Source: Sipunculus nudus (Eukaryota > Annelida > Sipuncula > Golfingiida > Sipunculidae). Taken from it: a stretch of DNA of 64,000 nt. The stretch spans positions 77,967,676 through 78,031,675 of the forward strand of contig CM049316.1 in NCBI GenBank assembly GCA_026874595.1, written 5' to 3'. Each line of letters opens with the position of its first letter. Position 1 is the first letter of the stretch. Positions 1 to 14,035 of this stretch are shown piece by piece. Under the pieces are notes generated by a model, which saw only the letters and a list, made by a program, of their open reading frames with translations, did not search any database and was not told the origin of the DNA. Both the position numbers and the translations under genes were made by a program.

Positions 1-3000
1 GTAGGCAACCTGAAGCAAGTCAATATACAGGGACTCATATTACCTAACAAACCTGCCTCACTAAGAGTAAAACCAGCACTGCATTATAGTTCCCAGCAAT
101 GAAATATGGCCTGAATTGATCAGCTCCTCTGTAGCATTCCTGGCTGGTTAAAACATGGATGTATACCACAGGTTACCAGAGCATGTAGTTCAATATCCAC
201 TCTACTCCCTCTCTCACAGACACTGCAGGTCTCACAGTCAGTAATAGGTTAGTAGAGAACTGTGACAAGTGTGTGAGGCAGCGACTGTCTGCAGGTATCA
301 GTTCTCATGTTACTCAGGAATCAGGCCGGCATGACAAGTTACATTTATAAAACACTACAAAAGGTGCTGTGTATCAATACTCATCATGGAAAATTACCTG
401 GTCATGAATTAACTAATTACAGCTGTGGTTTATACAGTGGTGTGGCTAATATCAGGAGAACCACACCCCAGCTAACATATGTTGTATATTATATGTGCAG
501 CATACCTGTCAAGGATGATTGATGACCCAAAGAATGTGTATAGAAGAAAGCTCCTGATTAACCTCGTGCGAGACATCAGAAATAAACCCCTCGATCCTCA
601 CCAAAACATTCACCTGTCACTCAAAATTTAATATTCAAGCCGATATTTTAGAGAGTAAATACTGATGATGATGATTATTAATTATGAATATAATTATAAC
701 TATTATTATTGGTATTATTATTATTATTATTACTGAGCTGCTAGGTCAGGGATTCAGACCTCAGTAGCTGTTGTTTTGAGGCACACCTGCTTCCACTGGG
801 CCAACCAGGTGCTTCATACACCCTGTGCATCATCAGTTTTTAATCAAGGATCATGGATGGATAAATACTTAAAGACAGGGAAAACATGATCCCCATCTAC
901 ATCCAGCTTCAAGTAAACACTTAAATTAAGGGCTGCATCACAGAGCTGGCTCCAAGACAAATCGACCAGTTGGTCCTGCTGGGACCATACCCCAAAAATA
1001 CTGCACTGAGGCACTCCTCACTGGTCTTGTCCAGTAAAACTACCTTTGTGTGCACCTGACGGGCCTCTACTGGTCTGGGGGGAGTTACTTCTGTAATGAA
1101 TCAGGTAGTGTTACGTAGAAGATTACACAGAGATACAAAGTCTGTCTTAGTTATCCTACAGACTCTAACTGTGATCCTCAGAGGAGCCCCACCTTAAATG
1201 TTCCCAATCTGACCCAGCAGTGCTTAAGGCCAAATCTGGTGATTCATGTTAGTGAGGCCAGCCAGAGACATGTAATGTCTATTCAAAACAGTCATCAAAC
1301 TGACAATGCAAAAGTCTGCTGTGTCTCAGGGACTTACAGTAATGCTGGCAGGATAAGATATGAATGTCGTGTCTGATCAAACTGGACAAACAGGTATCTT
1401 TTAATAAAGAACATTTTAAAAACAATACAATTTTCATCAAAGCATCAACTTACGTATTCATGCAGTTAACAGCATCACTGATCAATCCTAAAGAATTGTT
1501 TTGCACAGAACAGTGTCATACTTGTTCCAACCTTAACCTGTAGGTGGAACTGTGTAATGAAAGAGGGTGAAGGATACTGATTGTGAAGGTTTTGAAGCTT
1601 TGTATTTTCTATACACTAGTCTGTGAAGAATGTCCATATAGTGATGAAGTCTAAAAAAGATGGTCTCACCCACAAATGTATATAACATAATATACTGAAC
1701 TGATGGGAAATATAACAAAAGTTGTGTCACTTACATTCATTTTAGACTACCTTCATTAATTTATGTCTATCAGTATCTAATAATGTCCTGTACTTGGTGG
1801 CATGTAAGCCTTTGCGTGGAATTATCTGAACAAAAACCATGCCCCCCAAGCTTTTTATATAAAAGAGAATCTTCTATATACATTTAAGTTCTAACCTCAA
1901 GGGGCGACAGAAATCTTGCCTTCTAAAGAAGCTACTGATTTTACCGCTGTCTAGAATGACTGGTAAGATGGACTTAGACACCAGGTGGCGGGTCAGTGTC
2001 TACTGAAAAACACTGTGCATATGATGTGACTACCAGCCAATCAAATGCTGTTAACAGACACCAGACAGGTTGCGCCCAATGCTGCTCTTCAAGCACCTCT
2101 TGATGACAGTTTTATGGTATGTTTAAAAAAAAAGTGCAACCATTTGTGGCATTCTTGGCTGTTATTAATAGGCATACATCATAGGTTATCTGGACCACTA
2201 AAGAACACATCCTGATAAAAATTTAGGCTTGCACGCATCAGTCGTGCGTCGCATTTATCTTGCAATATTTGCTATAAATCATGTGACCATTTCAGCCAAT
2301 CATGTAGGATGTTACTCCCAGCACCAGGTCTCATCTGATTGGTCCAACATGCAGTTCTCCCCATGTAGGGACCCAGAAAACCAAGCCAAAACAAACATTG
2401 CTTATAATATAGGTAGAAGGCCTATAGGTAAAGCCCTGTATGAAAGAGCATAGGACTCTTCCAACCAGGGCTACTGTACTATGACCAACTGTAATGTGAT
2501 AACAGCCACTGAAGTGGATCGTGTGAACTGATTAAGTCCGTCTATGTACCCTTACTGCAGCAGTGCATTTTACATAACCAACAGTTGGAAGGTCTCATAA
2601 TGATGAAGACTCCAGGGGACGATCTCACCCTCTACTAAGCAAACAGTTCACACACGTCCCTGAACCCACCAACGCTCACAGCATAAACATAACGACACCC
2701 TACCTGGAACTGTCCATTACACTGATGGTACCATTATGATTCTGCATTTTTCCACAACATCCCAAAGTACAAGCCACACTGATGACAATTCCGCTGTAAC
2801 CCTGAGCAGTGCTGCCATGCTGTGTGACCTGCCAGTCATCTGCTGGATGTTACAGTTACTGTTCTGTCAGCACGATCAAATAAACTAGCAACTAACTGTG
2901 CCTGGATTACCTGGACAGGCAGCCTGACTTGTCAGGTGTCTAGACATAACCAGCCCTCACATTCAGAGCCACTCCAATAAAGTCTGTATGGCTGATTGGT

Positions 3001-3956
3001 TTGCCAAAACTGATGCCATAATACCGACGCAATATGACCAATTCACCGCAACATGAAAGGTCTCTAGTGGCATGATGAGCGGTGCCATTGTTAAGTGTCT
3101 GTTCACCAGCTGAATGTATACAACAATCCTGTGTATACATAAGCACTATATGATCTGTATCAACATTAATTTCACAGCTTTCCTGAAATATGATATGACA
3201 AAAGGATATATTTATTAATTTTTCATTAACATTTTGCACATCATCAGCTGTCAGACAAAATATGTAACATAATTTACTCCTTTAAGATTTATTCTTATTT
3301 CTGTTTTGTGTTTTTTACTGTTCCACACAAATTTGATTTATTGTTATTTCATTAATAATAAATTTACTTTATAACTGTTATATTTATGATCAGAAATGAT
3401 GTTGTATTTATAACAGAATGTTAAAGTAAAAATCTTTAGCCATGTTAGTTAAATCTGACAAGTTCAATCAAACAAGGGCCCACAGGGTATAAATACAATT
3501 ACGAATAAATTCTTGATTTATTTTGCTTCTCTCTGACAAACAAATACCTGACTACATTTCAACATTTATAACAAATCTGAAGCAAAAATTAGAACTGAGC
3601 TAACCCTCTAGCTGCAAGCACACTGCACCTGTATCAGTATGCTGTAAACAGGGCAAAAGGCTTCTAGTGGTACAGGTCTGATAATTACATGTGTGATCAC
3701 TGACCCTAATTGCTTTTGATGTCATGTTAATGTTTTTTGTGGTGCAGTCACATGTACTTCAATACATCACTGTAGTTCCAATATTCATAAAACATGAACT
3801 GAGCATCACCAGTAGACAAAATTGTATGTTCCATGGTGTGTGATGCCTTGTATCCTGACAGAGTGATATACCTTGCATCCTCCTTGTACCATTACACCTG
3901 GAGTCCAGGTTTAATATTTTCCTTTCTTCAAAATGGCCCTGAATGGTCATCCGTGT
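1..3956. other. Unassigned AT-rich DNA, no gene seen
   Basis: I see no convincing coding exon, RNA gene or terminal-repeat element here. Reading frames are short and broken on both strands. The only simple structure is the ATT microsatellite near 700. The stretch could be intronic or intergenic; the sequence does not decide. Confidence 0.5.
661..738. repeat. (ATT)n / AT-rich microsatellite
   Basis: An imperfect trinucleotide tract opens with GATGATGAT and continues as repeated ATT and TTA units to about 738. Confidence 0.8.
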
Positions 3957-6900
3957 TGGAGCTACTGTTCTATCTGGAGAGCTGTGTGGGTCAGCCCTGC
4001 CTTAGCTACTGTTCTATCTAGAGAGCTGTGTGGGTCAGCCATGATGGAGCTACTGTTTTATCTAAAGAGCTGTGTGTGTCAGCCGTGATGGAGCTACTGT
4101 TCTATCTAGAGAGCTGTGTGGGTCAGCCATGATGGAGCTACTGTTTTATCTAAAGAGCTGTGTGTGTCAGCTGTGATGGAGCTACTGTTCTATCTAGAGA
4201 GCTGTGTGGGTCAGCCATGATGGGGCTACTGTTCTATCTAGAGAGCTGTGTGGGTCAGCCGTGATGGAGCTACTGTTTTATCTAAAGAGCTGTGTGTGTC
4301 AGCTGTGATGGAGCTACTGTTCTATCTAGAGAGCTGTGTGGGTCAGCCATGATGGAGCTACTGTTTTATCTAAAGAGCTGTGTGGGTCAGCCGTGATGGA
4401 GCTACTGTTCTATCTAGAGAGCTGTGTGGGTCAACTTTGATGGAGCTGCTGTTCTATCTAGAGAGCTGTGTGGATCAGCCTTGATGGAGCTACTGTTTTA
4501 TCTAGAGAGCTGTGTGGATCAGCCATGATGGGGCTACTGTTCTATCTAGAGAGCTGTGTGGGTCAGCCGTGATGGAGCTACTGTTCTACCTAGAGAGCTG
4601 TGTAGGTCAGCTGTGATGGAGCTACTGTTCTATCTAGAGAGCTGTGTGGGCCAGCTGTGATGGGGCTACTGTTCTATCTAGAGAGCTGTGTGGGTCAGCC
4701 GTTATGGAGCTATTGTTCTATGTAGAGAGCTGTGTGGGTCATCCGTAATGGAGCTACTGTTCTATCTAGAGAGCTGTGTGGATCAGCCATGATGGGGCTA
4801 CTGTTCTATCTAGAGAGCTGTGTGGGTCAGCTGTGATGGGGCTACTGTTCTATCTAGACAGCTGCGTGGGTCAGCCGTGATGGAGCTACTGTTCTATCTA
4901 GAGAGCTGTGTGGGTCAGCCGTGATGGAGCTACTGTTCTATCTAGAGAGCTGTGTGGGTCAGCCGTGATGGAGCTACTGTTTTATCTAGAGAGCTGTGTG
5001 GATCAGCCATGATGGGGCTACTGTTTTATGTAGAGAGCTGCGTGGGTCATCTGTAATGGAGCTACTGTTCTATCTAGAGAGCTGTGTGGATCAGCCATTA
5101 TGGGGCTACTGTTCTATCTAGAGAGCTGTGTGGGTCAGCTGTGATTGAGCTATTGTTCTATCTAGAGAGCTGTGTGGGTCATCCGTAATGGAGCTACTGT
5201 TCTATCTAGAGAGCTTTTCGGATCAGCCATGATAGGGCTACTGTTCTATCTAGAGAGCTGTGTGGGTCAGCTGTGATGGGGCTACTGTTCTATCTAGACA
5301 GCTGCGTGGGTCAGCCTTGATGGAGCTACTGTTCTATCTAGAGAGCTGTGTGGGTCAACTGTGATGGAGCTACTGTTCTATCTAGAGAGCTGTGTGGGTC
5401 AGCCGTGATGGAGCTACTGTTTTATCTAGAGAGCTGTGTGGATCAGCCATGATGGGGCTACTGTTCTATCTAGAGATGTGTGGGTCAGCCGTGATGGAGC
5501 TACTGTTCTACCTAGAGAGCTGTGTAGGTCAGCTGTGATGGAGCTACTGTTCTATCTAGAGAGCTGTGTGGGTCAGCCGTGATGGAGCTACTGTTCTATC
5601 TAAAGAGCTGTGTGGGTCAGCTGTGATGGAGCTACTGTTCTATCTAGAGAGCTGCATGGGTCATCTGTGATGGAGCTACTGTTCTATTTAGAGAGCTGCG
5701 TGGGTCATCTGTGATGGAGCTACTGTTCTTTCTAGAGAGCTGCGTGGGTCATCTGTGATGGAGCTACTGTTCTATCTAGAGAGCTGTGTGGGTCATCCCT
5801 GACGGAGCTACTGTTCTATCTAGAGAGCTGTGTGGGTCAGCCGTGATGGAGCTACTATTCTATCTAGAGAGCTGTGTGGGTCAGCTGTGATGGAGCTACT
5901 GTTCTATCTAGAGAGCTGCGTGGGTCATCCCTGATGGAGCTACTGTTCTATCTAGAGAGCTGTGTGGGTCAGCTGTGATGGAGCTACTGTTCTATCTAGA
6001 GAGCTGTATGGGTCAGCTGTGATGGAGCTACTGTTCTACCCAGGGAGCTGTGTGGGTTATCCATGATGGAGCTACTGTTCTATCTAGAGAGCTGTGTGGG
6101 TCAGCCGTGATGGAGCTACTCTTCTATCTAGAGAGCTGTGTGGGTCATCCGTGATGGAGCTACTGTCCTATCTAGAGAGCTGTGTGGGTCATCTGTAATG
6201 GAGCTACTGTTCTATCTAGAGAGCTGTGTGGATCAGCCATGATGGGGCTACTGTTCTATCTGGAGAGCTGTGTGGGTCAGCTGTGATGGGGCTACTGTTC
6301 TATCTAGACAGCTGCGTGGGTCAGGCGTGATGGAGTGCCTGTTCTATCTGGAGAGCTGTGAGGGTCAACTGTGATGGAGCTACTGTTCTATCTAGAGAGC
6401 TGTGTGGGTCAGCCGTGATTGAGCTACTGTTCTATCTAGAGAGCTGCGTTGGTCAACTGTGATGGAGCTACTGTTTTATCTAGAGAGCTGCATGGGTCAT
6501 CTGTAATGGAGCTACTGTTCTATCTAGAGAGCTTGGTGGATCAGCCATGATTGGGCTACTGTTCTATCTGGAGAGCTGCGTGGGTCAGCCGTGATGGAGC
6601 TATTGTTCTATCTAGAAAGCTGTGTGGGTCATCCGTAATGGAGCTACTGTCCTATCTAGAGAGCTGTGTGGGTCATCTGTAATGGAGCTACTGTTCTATC
6701 TAGAGAGCTGTGTGGATCAGCCATGATGGGGCTACTGTTCTATCTGGAGAGCTGTGTGGGTCAGCTGTGATGGGGTTACTGTTCTATCTAGACAGCTGCG
6801 TGGGTCAGGCGTGATGGAGCGCCTGTTCTATCTGGAGAGCTGTGAGGGTCAACTGTGATTGAGCTACTGTTCTATCTAGAGAGCTGCGTTGGTCAACTGT

Positions 6901-7380
6901 GATGGAGCTACTGTTTTATCTAGAGAGCTGCATGGGTCATCTGTAATGGAGCTACTGTTCTATCTAGAGAGCTGTGTGGATCAGCCATGATGGGGCTACT
7001 GTTCTATCTGGAGAGCTGCGTGGGTCAGCCGTGATGGAGCTATTGTTCTATCTAGAAAGCTGTGTGGGTCATCCGTAATGGAGCTACTGTTCTATCTAGA
7101 GAGCTGTGTGGATCAGCCATGATGGGGCTACTGTTCTATCTAGAGAGCTGTGTGGGTCAGCTGTGATGGGGCTACTGTTCTATCTAGACAGCTGCGTGGG
7201 TCAGCCGTGATGGAGCTACTGTTCTATCTAGAGAGCTGTGTGGGTCACCAGTGATGGAGCTACTGTTCTATCTAGAGAGCTGTGTGGATCAGCCATGATG
7301 GGGCTACTGTTCTATCTAGAGAGCTGTGTGGGTCAGCTGTGATGGAGCTACTGTTCTATCTAGAGAGCTGTGTGGGTCAA
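3957..7380. repeat. 44-bp minisatellite, about 78 copies
   Basis: The array is head-to-tail copies of a 44-bp unit. Its core is TCTAGAGAGCTGTGTGGGTC, preceded by GAGCTACTGTTCTA and followed by AGCCGTGATG. Two main monomer types differ at GATGGAGC versus GATGGGGC. Marker variants (TAGACAGCTGCG, GAAAGCTG, GGCGTGATGGAG) recur at multiples of 44 bp, so the array also grew by duplicating blocks of several units. The unit length is not a multiple of three and stops occur in every frame, so coding is excluded. The first units (about 3,957-4,020) are slightly irregular. The last unit ends abruptly at GGGTCAA, after which unique sequence begins. Confidence 0.97.
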
Positions 7381-7493
7381 CATGGAAGAGATCACATCTA
7401 CAGCCTTTTGTTCCTGTCAAGACTGTGATCAGATTTCTTATCAGCTCCAGCACTACTGATTAGAAAATAATGATCAGACTACTTTATATTGGA

Positions 7494-8929
7494 CTAGAAT
7501 ACGGATTGTCGACAAGCGACTTTTTGTATCCACCAAAATCAGAGTGGGACGGGTGAAGTGAGACATGGATTGAGTAACAATGGGAAATAGAGTGAGGTTT
7601 GTTGCATATTAGCATGGATGTCTGCAGCCAAAATGTGTATGTAGGTTGTGCCACCTACCACAAAATCAAGAAAGCTATCAAAGTTGTATACAATGCAAAA
7701 AGTCAAACCACTGCCGAGATAAGAGTGATTTTATCCAACAGCAGACAAACAGACGGATGCTGTGCAAAAATGGTTGCAGGTGGCGCAACCAGTTTTGCGT
7801 ATGATAAAGAGCTCTGTGAGATCTATACACGTCAAAATTTTGGCCCAATCAGCCAAATGGTTCCCATGATATGAGCTTGAATGTCTGCAATGTAAATGTG
7901 AATGTAGGTGGTGCCACCTGTCATAAAATCAAGAAAGCTATCCAAGATGTATAAACCTGCAAAATTTTAGGCAGATAAATCCAACCACTGCCGAGATATG
8001 AGTAATTTTATCCCACAGCAGACAAACAGACGGACGCTGTGCAAAAATGGTTGCAAGTGGTACCACCAGTTTTGCATATGATAAAGAGCTATGTGAGATC
8101 TATACACAGGCAAAATTTTGGCCCAATTCTTCAAATGGTTCCCAAGATACAAGCCTGGATGTCTGCAGCATAATCATAAATGTAGGTGGCGCCACCTGCC
8201 ACAAAATCCAGAAAGCTATCCAGGATGTATAAACCTGCAAAATTTTAGGCAGATAAATCCAACCACTGCCGAGATATGAGTAATTTTATCCCACAGCAGA
8301 CAAACAGACGGACGATGTGCAAAAATGGTTGCAGGTGGCGCCACCAGTTTTGCGTATGATAAAGAGCTATGTGAGATCTATACACTTGCAAAATTTTGGC
8401 CCAATTGGGCAAACGGTTCCTTAGGGATGAGCTTGGATGTCTGAAGCATAAACGTAAATGTAGGTGGCACCACCTGTCACAATATCAAAAAGCTGTCCAG
8501 GATGTATACACATGCAAAATTTCAGGTGGATAAGTCCAACCAATGCAGAGATATGAGTGATTTTATCCCAAGGCAGATGAACAGATGGATGCTGTGCAAA
8601 AATGCCACCATATTTTATGTATGTTATAAAACTATCCAAGGGCTACATTTGTGCAAACAAATTTACCGGATTGGTCAAACGGTTCCCGAGATATATTGGT
8701 TAATGTGTCAAAACAGACGCACAGATGGACGCACTGGAGAGAGGAAAGGTCAGAGGTCAATACAAAATTGGGGCGCAGCAGTTCACATGTGACCCAAACA
8801 TAATCCCGGGTTTTGTAAAAATTCGCCCAGCGGTTAAGGAGAAGTTCTCCAGACACCTACACAGAGGTGGCGGCTGCGGCGGAGGGCTGAAAACATAGTA
8901 TCCGCAAAACTCTGTTTTGGCGGATTCAA
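7494..8929 (-). mobile_element. Element B1: Helitron/Helentron-like non-autonomous element
   Basis: Read on the minus strand, the element starts TTGAATCCGCCAAAAC just after an A and ends CGTATTCTAG just before a T. This matches A^T insertion with a CTAG end, as in Helitrons. A hairpin lies at the 5' end (about 8,899-8,925, arms ATCCGC-AAAAC and GTTTTG-GCGGAT). The body holds roughly 3.5 tandem units of about 265-280 bp, marked by GATGTCTGCAG near 7,617, 7,880, 8,158 and 8,437. Most units carry the palindrome-like GGTGGCGCCACC. There is no protein-coding capacity, so it would need a partner in trans. It is a relative of B2 (43,428-44,192) and shares end layout with family A. No empty site is available here, so the boundaries rest on comparison with B2. 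Confidence 0.65.
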
Positions 8930-10411
8930 TAAGCATCTCAGGCTTGTTATTTATACACAGGAAGTTGCAGGGCATTGTGTATTTAGTAGACAGTATTATA
9001 TATTCTGAATACTCCATTAACCAAGGTACATGGCTCAATACGAAGAGAAATTAGAATTTAAAACCCAACATTCTCTTGTGTTATAAATAAATATAAGTGA
9101 GTGATGCATCCTGAGAATGGATATTCCTTTTTTGTGAGAATCTCATGAACAGGGATCATGTGACTCCCAGTGACTCTACAAACTGCTGATCCTGTCAGCT
9201 AGATTTTATATACACAGGATCAGTGTATGTCACAGGATAAAACATCACAGGACAATGTACCTGGATGAGATGTTGGCAGTGAACATCATTACATCGCATG
9301 ATTGTACAAAGATTAGGTGTCTTCTTACATTCTTGGTAGTTTCTAATATAATACCCACAAAATGGTTTATAATGTTTTGTGCAAAGCAGCTTCATCAAAC
9401 TGGTTTAAAACCATATTGTGCATTTACATGGGCATCTAGCACCAATGCATGATGTGCACATTTAAAATGTGCAACAATGTAACAACATGTGGACACAAGC
9501 ATTCATTTTTATGCTGTGACGCAAATTGCTTGCCTTAAAACTATGTTATTCTGAAAGTGAATTAAGTGTTCACATGGTTCATTAACAAAGCAAATAATCT
9601 GATTCACATTGGAAACAGTTTGAAACCAGCTCCTGAACTAGATTCAAATTGCATTGGCAAAAATGAGTAGAAACTGCTTTGGACTGCCAAGCGAACACTA
9701 AATTTGCATTCATTAAAAATGGTTTGAAACCATTTTGCATTTGTCGTAGAAAAGAGGTATAAAAAATATTCAAGAGACCCTGACATTGTCACATGCAATT
9801 TCTACAAAATGAAAATGAAAGTGACTTATGACAAGAATGATACATGATATTTTAAAGAAACAGACTGGACATAATGAAGATGTCATTACCTATAGCTGGA
9901 ACATTTAGATCTCTGACCTTCTACAAAGATGGCCTCATTTTGAATTTTGATTTGTGTCGACTAATTATCTTGGGTCAACCAGCTCAGAAGTCAAACATGT
10001 CGTCTGATCATGGCCCCCATTGACTCCTCCCTGCACCCCTCTTCAACTGGATAAATATATGGCTAACAATTTTGGAGGTATATTCTTGCCTGTATGCTCA
10101 TTATACATATTTTGAGTCAAAAATGCAGTGTTGGGAATTGGTTATATAACAATTATAAAGCCTACATGTGCATAAGGCAAAGTAAGGTACATATTTATTA
10201 GTACACAATGCTTTCTAGTGTTTGCTTGCATTTAAAAATTAATTGAAAACATACATTTCCTCATCATTAAGCCTTTGTTATACGGAACACTTTGCAATCA
10301 ATTATAGCACTGCAAGGTCAATCATCAGACTGTTTGCACTAACCTGACCAATCACTGGTTACTACTGATCATCAGCTAATCACTCAGAAAATGAATCATG
10401 AATGTACAGTC
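8930..10411. other. Unassigned DNA with small near-palindromes
   Basis: No gene is recognised. Near-palindromes occur at about 9,454-9,473 (GTGCACATTTAAAATGTGCA) and 9,715-9,737 (AAAATGGTTT-G-AAACCATTTT). They may be remains of small inverted-repeat elements, but I cannot define termini. Confidence 0.4.
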
Positions 10412-10729
10412 ATGTCATGAAGGCACCACATGTCATGAAGGCACCAACGTCATGAAGGCACCACATGTCATGAAGGCACCACATGTCATGAAGGCACCAC
10501 ACGTCATGAAGGCACCACACATCATGAAGGCACAACCTGTCATGAAGGCACCACACGCCATGAAGGCACCACATGTCATGAAGGCACAACCTGTCATGAA
10601 GGCACCACTCGTCATGAAGGCACCACACGTCATGAAGGCACCACACATCATGAAGGCACAACCTGTCATGAAGGCACCACACGTCATGAAGGCACCACGT
10701 CATGAAGGCACCACACGTCATGAAGGTAC
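10412..10729. repeat. 18-bp minisatellite, about 17 copies
   Basis: The unit is GTCATGAAGGCACCACAC with C/T and A/C variants. It is mostly 18 bp, with occasional 16-17 bp units that shift the frame. Because 18 is divisible by three, long open frames (MKAPHV repeats) appear on both strands, but they are by-products of the repeat. Confidence 0.95.
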
Positions 10730-11447
10730 TTAAATATTTGTCTTATATCAACCAACAACTAATAACACCACACAGTCACACATCTTACCTTAGATTGGAT
10801 CCAACATTTTGTTATTACAGCCAGCGAATGTGTCATTTCCTACCATGAAACACACATAACTACACCCAGAATTACAGACATAAAACTGTTTGATGTTGGT
10901 TATGCTGGTGGGCATTAAAGCCAGGATATATAACTATGACATACATATCAACCCCCAGTGAAATGGCTGGTCCACTCCATGGCTGCCACATTCAACCCAT
11001 ATGAAACCAAGCCCCGTTTATGCAAAATGGCTCTTTTTTGCCTATAACCTGGCAGCTTTGTTGAATCAGGCTTTTTAGTATATGTCAACGTGCTCCAGCC
11101 TCACATTACAGCATCATCCCTCCCAGGTTTCCAGTCATTTGAGGTGTAGTTTGTGCTCAGTTTATTACAGTGAAATCCCTTATTTTATTTTTCTCTCTTT
11201 ATAACTGCTATTACCCTCAACCTGTTAAAAGTCATTTCATCCACTCATATCCTTGTTAGAGAGAAACCTTCCTCCACTCAGCTGAACAAAATGCAAGTTT
11301 ACATCTGTATCATGTACTAAGCATTAAAGGTTTCCAAACAAATGTTAAAACTGCACAAAAATGAGATGTTACATGTATTAAAATAATAAAATAGCTTACA
11401 GTGCTTCTTAAACTATGGTGGTAATATGGTGTGTTCCCTGGATCAAT
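10730..11447. other. Unassigned DNA, nothing recognised
   Basis: Ordinary AT-rich sequence between two minisatellites. I see no coding, RNA or transposon signal. Confidence 0.4.
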
Positions 11448-12265
11448 GTTCTGCTGTATGACAGTCTGTCTACCTGTCTATCAATATTCCTCTGCATGAC
11501 TGTCTATCTATCAATGTTTTTCTTGTATGTCTGCTGTCTACCTGTCTATCAATGTCCTTCTGTGTGATTATCTGTCTGCCTGTCAATCAGTGTTTTCCGT
11601 ATGACTGTCTGCCTGTCTTTCAATGTTTTTTCTGTATGACTGTCTGTCTGCCTGTCTTTCACTGTTTTTCTGTATGACTGTCTCTCTGCTTTTCTATCAA
11701 TATTTTTCTGTATGATTGTCTCTCTGTCTGTCTATCAATGTTTTCCTGTATGATTGTCTCTCTGCCTGTCTATCAGTGTTTTTCTGTATGACTATCTCTC
11801 TTCCTGTCTTTCAATATTTTTCTGTATGATTGTCTCTCTGTCTGTCTATCATTGTTTTCCTGTATGATTGTCTCTCTGCCTGTCTATCAATGTTTTTCTG
11901 TATGACTATCTCTTTTTCTGTCTATCAATGTTTTTCTGTATGACCATCTCTCTTTCTGTCTATCAATGTTTTTCTGTATGACTATCTCTCTGCCTGTCTA
12001 TGAATGTTTTTCTGTATGACTATCTTTCTTTCTGTCTATCAATGTTTTTCTGTATGACTGTCTCTCTGCCTGTCTATCAATGTTTTTCTGTATGATTGTC
12101 TCTCTTTCTGTCTATCAATGTTTTTCTGTATGATTGTCTCTCTCTCTGTCTATCAATGTTTTTCTGTATGACCATCTTTCTGCCTGTCTATCAATGTTCT
12201 TCTGTATGACTGTCTGCTTGTCTATCAGTGCTGTTCTACAGGACTGTCTGTCTGCCTATCTATAA
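11448..12265. repeat. 39-bp pyrimidine-rich minisatellite, about 21 copies
   Basis: The unit contains CTGTATGACTGTCTCTCTG followed by CCTGTCTATCAATGTTTTT. Copies at the left edge (11,448-11,640) are the most diverged and vary in length. Central copies are close to 39 bp. The strand is strongly T/C-rich. Confidence 0.93.
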
Positions 12266-13744
12266 ATGAGATATCTCATTCAATTACTGACAGAATGTGG
12301 TCAAGCTTTGTGGAAAGTGAATCTAACAGCCAATACAAGAATAAGTTGATTCAGCTCCAGAGCAGACTGGAATCAAGATACAAGTGAAGGATAATGTTTG
12401 TACTTCTTTCTACAGGTAAGATTTGCCCCTGGTGGCTACATCTGGTGGAGGATTTCAGTACAGTTACACAGTTTTAAGACTGTAGACTTCTGATTTAAAT
12501 AAATTTAATTGAGGTCTATGTGAGGGCTTATTGGTGATGTTCTTTTACATGTGCAATATTCAGATTCAGTTATTTCCTGTTAAAGAACCTTACTTAAAAG
12601 TTATTGTAAAGCTAGTGACCAGGAGCACTGAAAATGTAGAGCACTGAAAATGTAGAGAGGTACAAAATAAAACAAACAATTTTGTTCAGACAGACCAACA
12701 TGAAAGACAATGGTTATGAAACCATTAATCATACTAGTTCCTGTATGCCTGAAGAATAGAGTGATGTTACTCTGTAAACACTGTGACTCTGAACTGTTAT
12801 AACTCAGGAAGCTTGTTATATAAGATATCTCTATGTTCCTGCGTGAATGTTCCTCATTAAACTTTTCTTTCTTAAGTCTTTTCACCACAAAATATTGCTC
12901 TGTTTGATATACTTATCATGTCTGACTTGTAGCCTTGTACCAGATGTACTATTAGTACTATGATCTGGCATCATTAGTTTTGTTGAACTTTCACATGACG
13001 CATAAACACATAAATATACAGTCCATGGCGAAATATTAAATGATCAATCTTCATTAATTAAGAAAGTTACAACATTTACAAAATTATACAGGTACTGACA
13101 AAAAACATGATTATCTTAATTAATCAAGGTTACCTTGATAATCAAAGGGTTGATATGATGTGTTATAAAGTTAATCATAAAGATTTTGTATACTATTTAG
13201 TCCCCAATCCACTTTTATGTTCAGGTTTGAGAGAAAAATCACTAAATTTTGAAGGATACCCCACTGTGGAACAGACTATAATTGTGACAAGCAGTTAAAG
13301 AGCCGTTTCTGCTTATGCCCTATCAATGTAACCTACCTGTTCACACCTCTTGACTTGGTACACGGAAGGTTAACCTTATCCTGCATAACACGGAGCTTCC
13401 GTGGGTATGAGTCTGTGCAAGATCAATAACAACAAGCATGCGATGTTTTGTCTACATGGTACTGAAGAAGACATAAAATGCAACAACTTACTTTTATTTA
13501 GAAACAGATACATAACTTTCAACCCCCCCTGATAAATGTTTGTTATATCAAGGCGGTGACAGTTATGCCCACTTGAGGGCTACCAGGTATCGGTCTGTTC
13601 CCCAGACAAGTAAGATAGCCCTGTAAATACTATAAATAGGTAGGAATTTGCACATGTATAGGCATGAGATATGTATACTCTGGTCTCCCTATGTGACACT
13701 TCAGTTGACAGGAGATAAGCTGCCTAAATTATTGATGAGAATTA
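12266..13744. other. Unassigned DNA with one donor-like splice site
   Basis: No gene is recognised. CTACAG-GTAAGA near 12,410-12,421 matches a consensus 5' splice site, but no open frame of useful length leads into it. The rest is AT-rich and featureless to me. Confidence 0.35.
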
Positions 13745-14035
13745 CTCTAAGACATACAGACTGTAACATCTTACACAGGTAAACTTATCCTGTTGTTGTA
13801 CAATATATTTCTTTCAGACATACAGACTGTAAAATGTTGTAAAATTTAGTCAACTTATCCTTGTGTTTTACAGTGAAAAACGGTACTCTCAGACATACAT
13901 ACTATTATATGTTACATAGATAAACTTCTCCTGGTGATGTACAGTGTATCGCTCTCAGAAATACAGACTGTAACATGTTACACAGGTAAACTTTTCCTGG
14001 TCTTGTACAGTATATTATTATCACACATACAGATT
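13745..14035. repeat. About 67-bp degenerate tandem repeat, 4 copies
   Basis: AGACATACAGACTGTAA-like starts recur at 13,750, 13,816, 13,891, 13,957 and 14,023 (spacing 66, 75, 66 and 66). Each is followed by variants of GTTACACAGGTAAACTT and a TGTACAGT block. Confidence 0.85.

Noticed and set aside
2940-3239. 99-codon minus-strand open frame
   Set aside because: No known motif and no splice context seen.
3957-7380. CRISPR-like regular array
   Set aside because: No spacers: consecutive units are all repeat. The context is animal DNA. The same applies to the 29-bp array.
10398-10733. 111-codon MKAPHV-repeat frame and two opposite-strand frames
   Set aside because: An 18-bp unit keeps several frames open at once, and 16-17 bp units break them. 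No upstream coding context.
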